Source of the DNA: a virus | Virus record (IMG/VR): IMGVR_UViG_3300036818_000028 | Span: 1-45,313 of that record | Direction: 5' to 3' (one strand) | DNA: 45,313 bases | Shown: positions 15,940 to 24,100 of the stretch, one piece after another | Numbering within the stretch: the stretch's first letter is position 1 | How the letters are laid out: each line of letters begins with the position of its first letter | Program-made: the position numbers and the translations under genes | The notes under the pieces: generated by a model | Databases searched by the model: none | What the model was told of the DNA's origin: nothing | What the model saw: only the letters and a program-made list of their open reading frames with translations

Positions 15940-18296
15940 TGCAAGTAGCTTGCTGTCTCATTGTAAAAGGGACACCTGATGAGGCTCCTCTATTAGCTAA
16001 TGCATTAGCCTCTATTAATGGTTATGTAGACTATATAGTTGTACAAGCAAATTCGCCAAAAGACAAAGAGATATCTAAAGAAGTAAAGGAAGTTGCTTCC
16101 CAATATGCTGATGTTTACTACGAGTATGAGTGGGAAGGTAATTATGTAAAGGCTAGAGAAGATTGCTTCTCTATGGCTCCTCAAGAAGCTGATTGGTTAC
16201 TCTTTTTAGATTCAGACGATACAGTAGATGTACCAGAAATGATTAAACCATCTTTAGAGATAATGCCTAAAGATGTAGGAGGGGTATATATATCATATGA
16301 CTACGACCATGACGATTTTGGCAATGTCACTATTAATCTTTGGAGCTGTCGTGTTGTACGCAACAATGGTACATTTCATTGGAAAAGCAGTTTTGATGAC
16401 GATGAAATTTCTGTCCATGAAACGTTAGTAGCTAAAACAAGTTCCAGAAGTGTCAGTAATAATGAATGGGCAATTATACATCACGCTGATAAAAACCGCA
16501 GAGAAGTCTCATTAGAAAGAAATGTAGAACTTCTAGAAGGAATGTATAAGAAACATTCTGAGAAGGGGGATGTAGACCCTAGAATACTCTATTACTTAGC
16601 TACTCACTACTATGACCAGTTTAGGTTCAATGAATGCAAGCAATTGTTGTATGAATATCTACAATTATCTGGTTGGTCAGAAGAACGTAGTGAAGCCCAT
16701 GTGTATATGGGTAAGATTCTTTTAATGGAAAAGAAATATCAGCAAGCTAGAATAGCCTTCCTTATGGCTATAGGAGAATATTCTAAGAATGCTAACTCTT
16801 ATTTAGAACTAGCAGAATTAGAATTAAGAGAAAATCGTTATCAGCAAGCCTACGATTGGTTAATAACTTCAGCAGAAATTAAGCAAGATATAACACCTAT
16901 GGTTAAGTTTAATAATACTTACTTGGTGTATTCTTTGTTGTGCCAAACATTAATGAATATTGGTGGTAAGAAGCTTAATGAGGCTAGAGAATGGGCAGTT
17001 AAAGCTTTGAAGCTTAGACCGTATGACCCTAACGCACAAGCATTAAGAGACCAGATAGACCAGCTTATTGATTATAGAGATAACATGAAAGCTGCTAACA
17101 GGATAATAAGAAAGCTAGAACAGGATAAAGATGAAGAAAATATATTACCGCTTATTAAACATTTACCGAAAGATTTACAAGATACTGTCCCAGTTGTAGA
17201 CGCAAGGAATAGATATACAGAGCCTAAAGTTTGGCCATATAAATCTATAGCTATATATTGTGGTTCTGGAGCATTAGGTATATGGGGACCTCATACTATG
17301 GACACTAAGGGTATGGGGGGTAGTGAAGAGGCAGTTATTAGGCTTAGTAGAGAACTAGACAAGTTAGGGTGGAAAGTTACTGTGTATGCTACACCAGGAG
17401 AATCTGCTGGGTTTGACGGTGGAGTAGAGTGGAAACAGTACTGGGAATTTAATCCTAAAGATGAGTTCGATATCCTCATAGGATGGAGAAGTCCTTGGTT
17501 CTATGATGCAGAGTTTACAGCCCGTAAGAAATACTTATGGATGCATGATTTAACGCCACAAGAAGAGTTCACTACCAATAGAGTTAATAATTTTGATAAG
17601 GCTATATTTGTGAGCCAATATCATGCTAATGAATACAAAGATGTAATACCAAACCAAAAACGTTTCGCCTCGTCTAACGGTATAAACTCGGATGAATTTG
17701 ATAAGTATGATGGTAAGTTTAAACGCAATCCTTACCGATGCATCTATATGAGCGCTAACGAACGTGGTCTTAGGATATTATATGACATATGGGAAGATGT
17801 TAAGAAAGAAGTCCCTGAAGCTATACTAGATATTTATTATGGTTGGGAAAGTTTTGACTCTGTTAATAGAGATAATCCTGAGCGTATGATGTGGAAAGCT
17901 CAAATGATAGACAAAGCTTCTAAACTAGATGGTGTTACGGAACATGGCAGAATAGGGCAAGATAAACTCGTACAAGAGATATTTAAATCTGGTATATGGG
18001 CTTACCCTACTTTCTTTCCAGAAGTGAATTGTATTACTTGTCAGAAAGCAATGGCTGCAGGAGCTATACCAGTAACAAGTGATTTTGCAGTTCTTAAAGA
18101 TATTATAGCTTACGGTGAACAAATACCTATGAATAAATTTGAGCAACAAGATATTGACTTGTATAAAAGCAAGCTTATTAGTTGGTTAAAATCTCCTAAA
18201 CGTCAAGAAAATATTAGAGAAGAAATGGCTATGTGGGCGAGAACACACTTTGATTGGTCTAACACAGCGAATCAATGGGCAGAGGAAATGTCATGA
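15939..18296 (+). CDS. Multidomain glycosyltransferase: GT2-like, TPR, GT4-like, 785 aa
   Basis: Residues 1-200 are a GT-A fold: CCLIVKGTPDEAPLLANAL, then LLFLDSDDTVDVPEM with the DSDD metal/sugar-nucleotide motif. Residues 205-370 contain helical TPR-like repeats (HVYMGKILLMEKKYQQARIA; SYLELAELELRENRYQQAYD). Residues 425-785 are a GT-B, GT4-like domain: GMGGSEEAVIRLSRELDKLG, SNGINSDEF, then HGRIGQDKLVQEI and the donor-site region FPEVNCITCQKAMAAGAIP. Both transferase domains keep their key motifs. First of three consecutive glycosyltransferase genes; the target sugar and acceptor are unknown. Confidence 0.88.
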   Translation: MQVACCLIVKGTPDEAPLLANALASINGYVDYIVVQANSPKDKEISKEVKEVASQYADVYYEYEWEGNYVKAREDCFSMAPQEADWLLFLDSDDTVDVPEMIKPSLEIMPKDVGGVYISYDYDHDDFGNVTINLWSCRVVRNNGTFHWKSSFDDDEISVHETLVAKTSSRSVSNNEWAIIHHADKNRREVSLERNVELLEGMYKKHSEKGDVDPRILYYLATHYYDQFRFNECKQLLYEYLQLSGWSEERSEAHVYMGKILLMEKKYQQARIAFLMAIGEYSKNANSYLELAELELRENRYQQAYDWLITSAEIKQDITPMVKFNNTYLVYSLLCQTLMNIGGKKLNEAREWAVKALKLRPYDPNAQALRDQIDQLIDYRDNMKAANRIIRKLEQDKDEENILPLIKHLPKDLQDTVPVVDARNRYTEPKVWPYKSIAIYCGSGALGIWGPHTMDTKGMGGSEEAVIRLSRELDKLGWKVTVYATPGESAGFDGGVEWKQYWEFNPKDEFDILIGWRSPWFYDAEFTARKKYLWMHDLTPQEEFTTNRVNNFDKAIFVSQYHANEYKDVIPNQKRFASSNGINSDEFDKYDGKFKRNPYRCIYMSANERGLRILYDIWEDVKKEVPEAILDIYYGWESFDSVNRDNPERMMWKAQMIDKASKLDGVTEHGRIGQDKLVQEIFKSGIWAYPTFFPEVNCITCQKAMAAGAIPVTSDFAVLKDIIAYGEQIPMNKFEQQDIDLYKSKLISWLKSPKRQENIREEMAMWARTHFDWSNTANQWAEEMS

Positions 18297-19282
18297 AAAA
18301 ACTAAAAATAGCCTTCGTGTGGGACTGGAATCCTCCTATTGAGCAAATAATAACGTGGAAAGATGGTCTAGCTGCTGCATTAGCAGAACTAGAAAACCGT
18401 GGGCACATAGTAGAGTTATTTACTGGAGGAGAGAGATACAATGAATTAATAGACCATCCATATTTCCCAATTATTCAGACTAAGGGCATATCTACCCAAA
18501 TAGCAGACATGCAAACTAAGGTAAGGTTTGGGCCAGATACATTTAGGGCAGATATAATTCTTTACTGGGGAGATATGACACGTCCTAATGCTAAACCATT
18601 GAGACAACTTGGCATACCTATGGCTATATGTTTTGCTGGTGGAAACCCATTCGGAGAAAATGTAGATTTATTTGACCATATATTTGTAGAGAGTGATATA
18701 TATTTACAGCAATTTCTAGCTAAGGATTATACAAGTGTATCTGTAGCCTTTGGTACTAATACAGATTTATTTGTTCCTGTACCACAGCAACCAAAGATAT
18801 TTGATGTTGTATTTCCTGCAACATTTGCTGCATGGAAAAGACACCAGCTTTTAGCTGACGCTACTAAAGACTTAAAGTCATTAGCTGTAGGTTGGATGTA
18901 TAATGACCATGAGACAGAATGTTGGCAAGAGTGCTTAGACAAAGGTACGATGGTTCTACCGCACGTGTCTGCTGATGCTTTACGATATTTATATGCAGCT
19001 TCTAAAGTATGTGTGATACCTTCACGTTCTGATGGCGGCTCACAGAGAACTGTGTTAGAAGCTATGGCAATGGATATCCCCGTAGTTGTGACTGACAGTG
19101 ATAAGTTTGATTTTGCAGAAGGAAAGATTTATGAAGCAGAACCAAACGCAAAAGATTTAAAGGCTATGATAAATATGGCGTTAGAAGCAGAAGTTGATAC
19201 TAGAGACTATGTAGTAGAAAACTGGAGCCATAAGACATATGCAGATTCATTAGAGAAGGAGTTATTAAAATTATGCGAGTAA
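18293..19282 (+). CDS. GT4-family glycosyltransferase, 329 aa
   Basis: Single-domain GT-B enzyme. N-terminal KIAFVWDWNPP and LENRGHIVELFTGG form the acceptor half. C-terminal VVFPATFAAWKRHQLLADAT, then VIPSRSDGGSQRTVLEAMAM is the nucleotide-sugar site (E-x-[AM]-A pattern). Start chosen at 18293, whose ATGA overlaps the previous stop and has AGAGGAAA upstream; an ATG at 18275 lies inside that site. Coupled to both neighbours. Confidence 0.85.
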   Translation: MKKLKIAFVWDWNPPIEQIITWKDGLAAALAELENRGHIVELFTGGERYNELIDHPYFPIIQTKGISTQIADMQTKVRFGPDTFRADIILYWGDMTRPNAKPLRQLGIPMAICFAGGNPFGENVDLFDHIFVESDIYLQQFLAKDYTSVSVAFGTNTDLFVPVPQQPKIFDVVFPATFAAWKRHQLLADATKDLKSLAVGWMYNDHETECWQECLDKGTMVLPHVSADALRYLYAASKVCVIPSRSDGGSQRTVLEAMAMDIPVVVTDSDKFDFAEGKIYEAEPNAKDLKAMINMALEAEVDTRDYVVENWSHKTYADSLEKELLKLCE

Positions 19283-20088
19283 GCGTATTAACAGTTACTA
19301 AAAGATTGGGGTGGTTAGAACAGGCTTATAGACAATTGAAGACTCAAACTTTTCACAACTTTGATTGGGTTATAGTTAGTGAACAAGCAGAGAAGTTAAA
19401 TAAAGAATTTAATAAGGCGGTTGAAGATAACCAAGATGACGAGCTTTATCTATTATTTGCTAGACGTGTTAAAATCTACCAAGCACCAGCTCCTATACGT
19501 GTGTCTAATCTCAATAGGTCTCTCAATCTTGGTATTAGGCAGTGTAGTAATGCTGATTATATTATTTTTTATCAAGATTTCATCGACTTAGACATTGATT
19601 GTTTTGAAAAGCTTTTAGATAATGCTGTACAAGATGAGAGAACCTTTGTTACTACTGCTACTATAAATGATGATGGCAACCTAGATGCTAGGCATACAGG
19701 TATAAATAAGGTACGTAAGTGCAGGCCTGATGAGTGGGAAGCTAATGTGTCTATAGCTCCTATGAAAATTATAAAGAAACTAGGAGGTTTTGATGAAGAA
19801 TATGATAATGGATGGTCTTGGGACAATGTTAATTTGGCTCAAAGAGCTGCGCTCTTAGGAGCTAAGTTCTTATTAGATGAGACAAATAACCCGCAATTGT
19901 TGTACCATGAGAAAGAAACTTCTATACCGATTAACTTAAAATTTCATTCTAAGAATATATATGAAGTTAGACATACCGGAAAGAGATTAATATTAGACTA
20001 TTTATCCTCGGAAGGAGGTGAAGAACAAACAAATTCAGTTCCAGAACTCGATGAAGATATAGAAAAAGATTTAATAATACAGGAATAA
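19273..20088 (+). CDS. GT2-family glycosyltransferase, 271 aa
   Basis: GT-A fold: MRVSVLTVTKRLGWLEQAYR at the N-terminus, SLNLGIRQCSNADYIIFYQD as the nucleotide-sugar/metal region (F-Y-Q-D in place of the usual D-x-D, so divalent metal use may differ), and GGFDEEYDNGWSWDNVNLAQ as the acceptor-side E-D/W-D segment. Overlaps the GT4 gene by 10 nt. C-terminus is acidic. Confidence 0.85.
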   Translation: MRVSVLTVTKRLGWLEQAYRQLKTQTFHNFDWVIVSEQAEKLNKEFNKAVEDNQDDELYLLFARRVKIYQAPAPIRVSNLNRSLNLGIRQCSNADYIIFYQDFIDLDIDCFEKLLDNAVQDERTFVTTATINDDGNLDARHTGINKVRKCRPDEWEANVSIAPMKIIKKLGGFDEEYDNGWSWDNVNLAQRAALLGAKFLLDETNNPQLLYHEKETSIPINLKFHSKNIYEVRHTGKRLILDYLSSEGGEEQTNSVPELDEDIEKDLIIQE

Positions 20089-20089
20089 A

Positions 20090-20743
20090 ATGAAGAAAAA
20101 ACTCTTATTTATTTTAGCTGTTCCTTCGATACTTTTGTTTTCGGCAGGTGCAGTATCGGCTCATAGTAATCAGAACACTAACTGTAGTAAGTTAGATGAA
20201 GGTAAAAGCCAGAATTGGAAGAATGATAAATGTGTAAATGTTTGTCGTCAGGATGAGAATGGTAGATGGCTAGTGCTAACTGTTAACAAAGATGATGTAC
20301 TATTTGGTGACTTTACATATGGTGGTCCAACAAATAAGAATGGTAAGCCTAACGAAAACGCTGCATCTTGGTGTAAAGAAAACCAACCGGTATATTCATG
20401 TAATAGTTTAGCTATTAAGAATACTGGTACTCGTGAAGTTAGTGCTAGTGTAGACACTACAGCTACTAATGGTGCTAAAGTTAATACTGTAACATTTGAT
20501 TTTGGTGATAAGACTACGCCTGATAGTAGTTCATCTATGAGTGATAGTCATACATATGGTATTGATGGTACATACACTGTTACTGCTACAGTAGATTTCG
20601 ATGTTAATGGTGTAGACAAGACTGCTAGTTGTTCTCAGGTATTAACTGTTACAACTAACACTGTTACTGTTAACCACACTGTGCAGACTACAGTGCCTAC
20701 TTCTTCTACGGAAGTTCCTTCAGCTCCATTCCAAGGTAAATAA
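20090..20743 (+). CDS. Secreted PKD-domain protein with Thr-rich tail, 217 aa
   Basis: Sec signal peptide: MKKKLLFILAVPSILLFSAG with AVSA-HS as the likely cleavage site near residue 25. Residues 30-105 contain six cysteines. Residues 120-190 form a PKD/Ig-like beta-sandwich (TFDFGDKTTPD, SHTYGIDGTYTVTATVDF). The last 30 residues are Thr/Ser/Val-rich, a plausible O-glycosylation region. Last gene of the glycosyltransferase operon and followed by a terminator, so it may be the substrate of those enzymes. Could be a virion decoration or a host-surface protein blocking superinfection. Confidence 0.75.
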   Translation: MKKKLLFILAVPSILLFSAGAVSAHSNQNTNCSKLDEGKSQNWKNDKCVNVCRQDENGRWLVLTVNKDDVLFGDFTYGGPTNKNGKPNENAASWCKENQPVYSCNSLAIKNTGTREVSASVDTTATNGAKVNTVTFDFGDKTTPDSSSSMSDSHTYGIDGTYTVTATVDFDVNGVDKTASCSQVLTVTTNTVTVNHTVQTTVPTSSTEVPSAPFQGK

Positions 20744-20762
20744 TAATATAGGTTTAATAAGA

Positions 20763-20790
20763 GAGCGTCCTTAATTGGGCGCTCTTTTTA
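20763..20790 (+). terminator. Intrinsic terminator of glycosyltransferase operon
   Basis: GAGCGTCC-TTAATT-GGGCGCTC-TTTTTA: 8-bp stem with one G-U pair and a U tract. Confidence 0.85.
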
Positions 20791-20792
20791 TT

Positions 20793-20821
20793 TTGACTTT
20801 AGATGTGTTGTAAGATATACT
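20793..20821 (+). promoter_or_regulatory. Promoter of tail-fibre operon, predicted leaderless
   Basis: TTGACT (20793-20798), 17-bp spacer, TATACT (20816-20821); ATG at 20829 begins 8 nt after the -10 box. It abuts the preceding terminator. Confidence 0.8.
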
Positions 20822-20828
20822 CAGCTTA

Positions 20829-21173
20829 ATGGGAAAAATAATTTATAACCGTGGTACGACCTATACACTTACTCATAATTATACTGCTCCACAATATCCA
20901 GGTGTAACTTTAATATTTACTGCTAAGATAGTTGCTTTTGATGCAGACGATAATGATTCATCTAATGCTATTTTTGAGCCTAAAGTGGTTGCTATGTCTG
21001 GTTCTACATTCCCTCAGACTACAGTTCTTACTATCAATCCTGGTGATGTAGACTTAAATATACCTCCTAAAGGATATTTCTATAGTGTTAAAGTTATTGA
21101 TAGTGATGGCGGGGAATATATAACTAGTTCAGGCGTATTCGTGTTAGAAGTAACTACTACTAATCAGATTTAG
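20829..21173 (+). CDS. Fibre-attachment or baseplate Ig-like protein, 114 aa
   Basis: All-beta: MGKIIYNRGTTYTLTHNYT, PGVTLIFTAKIVAFDADDND, INPGDVDLNIPPKGYFYSVK. The pattern of an intrinsic-gain ramp followed by Y-x-Y-D/S-V strands resembles the N-terminal Ig-like domain of upper-baseplate proteins. Five bases upstream of the fibre gene, so probably its partner. Predicted leaderless. Confidence 0.6.
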   Translation: MGKIIYNRGTTYTLTHNYTAPQYPGVTLIFTAKIVAFDADDNDSSNAIFEPKVVAMSGSTFPQTTVLTINPGDVDLNIPPKGYFYSVKVIDSDGGEYITSSGVFVLEVTTTNQI

Positions 21174-21178
21174 GTAAT

Positions 21179-24100
21179 ATGCAAGAAGCAGCTATTATAA
21201 ATGCTACGCTTACAGAAGGCGGTACAATAGATTCCACTTTTACTCCTGCATCTATTATTGATGCTACTTTAATAGCAGGAGGTAGTGGTGGTGGTCCTCC
21301 TGGTGCCCCTGGTCCTGCTGGTTTAGGTGTACCTGCCGGTGGAAATACTAATCAACTCTTAGCTAAAGTATCGGGTACAGATAATGATACTCATTGGAAG
21401 AATATTGTTGAATCTGACGTTACTAATTTAGTTTCTGATTTAGCACTAAAAGCACCTTTAGATTCTCCTACCTTTACTGGTACTCTTACATCTGGTGGTC
21501 CTGCTGTATTCAATGATACAGTAACAGTTCCTAGCCCTGTAAATGCAACTGACGCGGCAGATAAAGACTATGTAGATGGTTTAGCTTCTGGTGTATCTAT
21601 TAAAGCTGCTGTTAATTATGCTACTATAGAAGCTTTGCCTGCGAATACTTATGATAATGGAACTTCAGGCGTAGGCGCTACCCTAACAGGAGATAGTACA
21701 GGAGTGTTATCAGTAGATGGTTCTAATGTTGCTTTAAATGATAGGATTCTTGTTAAGAATGAATCCACAGCAGCTAATAATGGTATATATGTATGTACTA
21801 CTGAAGGTGCAGTAGGCACAGCATATATACTAACTAGAGCAAGCGACCTTGATACTGATTCTGACATAGCTGGTTCATTTGCATTCGTAGAAAACGGTGC
21901 AACTAATATTAGTGCTGGTTTTGTTGTAATAGGTAGCGGCCCATTCACTATAGGTACTACTGATATAAATTGGACACAATTCTCTGGTGCAGGGACCCTA
22001 GCTGCTGGTTTAGGTATAACTATTGCAGGAAATGTTGTTTCTGCTAATGATGCAACTACTATTAGCAAAGGTATACTAGAGTTATCAAATGATTTAGGTG
22101 GTACTGCATCTGCTCCTACCACTCCTACGGCGGTTCATATTACTGGTAATGAAACTATTAATGGTGAAAAAACATTTGTCAACACTATGCATAGTAGATA
22201 TATCTTGCCGAATGCAGATGTTACTTATAATTTAGGTGAAATTGATTTATTCTGGGACCATATTTTTGGCAGAACTATTTATTTAAATCCAACAGCATCA
22301 CTCATAGGTACCATTGATGGAGAAATTGGTATTATGGACGGTGCTAATATTACTCTTGGGGAAGTAACGGGTACATCTATCGGTACGGGAATACACCAGA
22401 AACTTGGTTTTTATAATAATACACCTATAGAACAGCCAACAGGGGATGTAGCAACTGCACTTAGTGATTTGGGCTTAATAGAATCACCAACTATTGCTAT
22501 TCCTGATGCAACTTTTACGGTATCTGGTAAAGTAAAGCAGATTGTTTATAACGTTCTAGATTATGGGGCAGTTGGTGATGGAATAGCTGATGATAGTGGC
22601 GCTTTTAATAATGCTATTGCAGACGCTTCTGCGTCTGGTGGTGAAGTATTTGCCCCTTCTCTCCAATTTTATGCTGCTTCAAATATAGTTATGGCAAGTA
22701 ATGTAATATTAAGAGGCCAGCCACAAGCTACATTAATTATGCCAACCGGAGTAGAATTACTTTGTGATGGGGTTAACAATGTAAGAATAATAGGATTGGC
22801 AACGGATACTGATACACAACCTTCCGGTAATGACCACGCCATTCATATCAAAGACTCATCATATGTTTATATAGACCATTGCCGAGTCGTAAATGCAACT
22901 GCATTCGGTATTTTCATTGATGCTACAGGAACGAACACCTGTAGCCAGATATTTGTTGAGGACAGTTATGTGCAAGGAAAAGGCAATAATGATGTTATCG
23001 GCGGTGGTCCGGAAAACGCCACTGGTTCTGTTGTTAAGGATATATTTATTTCAGGAAATATTGTTGTTCAAGATACAAGTGGTGTAGGTGGTACATATGC
23101 AAATGCTATAGATATTGTTGCCAGCAATAATGTAAGAATTATAAATAATGACACACAGGGAAATATCGTTTTTGGCTTTGAACAGTGGCCTAAAAATGGA
23201 TGTATTATTTACGATAATCATGTCCAGCCTGCAACCGGTACGAGTAATGGTAGCATCGAAGTACAAACGAATGCGTCTGCTACCGATCAAGACCAATATC
23301 TAAAAATTAGTCGCAATATTATAGATAAAGGTCATATTAGGCTTATAGGAATAAACACAGAAAAAGTTGATTCCTGCTCGATCGTTGACAATACGATCAA
23401 ACAGGTTGGGAATAGCCAGCATGGCATAGATTTATTTGATTGTAATAATGTTCTTGTGGCAGATAATCAGATTTATGGTTCTCAGACGGGTTTAGCAGGT
23501 ATCAAACTTCAATTGTCTACTTATATCTTAATGACGGGAAATTCGTTAGTAAGCAATTCTATAGGTATTGAGGATATTACTTCAGATTATAGGAATAGTT
23601 CTATAAATAATTCATTTGTCGGAAATGGTACTAGTATTTCTGGACTAGCCGGAATTGTGAAAAATAACGTAGGGTTAAATCCCGACATTTTCTATAACCA
23701 GACTGATATCACTGGGGCAACAACATTTGACAGAGTAAACGGTAACGCAATCGTCTCTAAGCTTATCGGAGATGTTGATATTACTATAACCGATGGTCAG
23801 GTATCCGGAGATGAATTGACACTTGAGTTTAATCAAGGCTCACCGGGTGGCCATGTTATATCGAGTTGGTCGGCAAATGTTATTTTAGGATATGGTGGGA
23901 CTTTTACACTTGCCACTACAACGAGTTCTGTTGATACGATTACATTTATATGGGATGGAACCGATTGGCGTGAAAAAAGCCGTTCTTCGGCAAATAACTC
24001 TATTATTGATTCTAGCGGGATAGTATTAACGGCTGGTTCTGTTGTTTTTGCCGGAGCTGGTGGCACATACGCTCAGGATAATACTAATTTGTTCTGGGAT

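Noticed and set aside
21649-22122. 157-aa antisense frame in the fibre gene
   Set aside because: Mirrors repetitive Thr/Gly/Val coding; no motif and no start signal.
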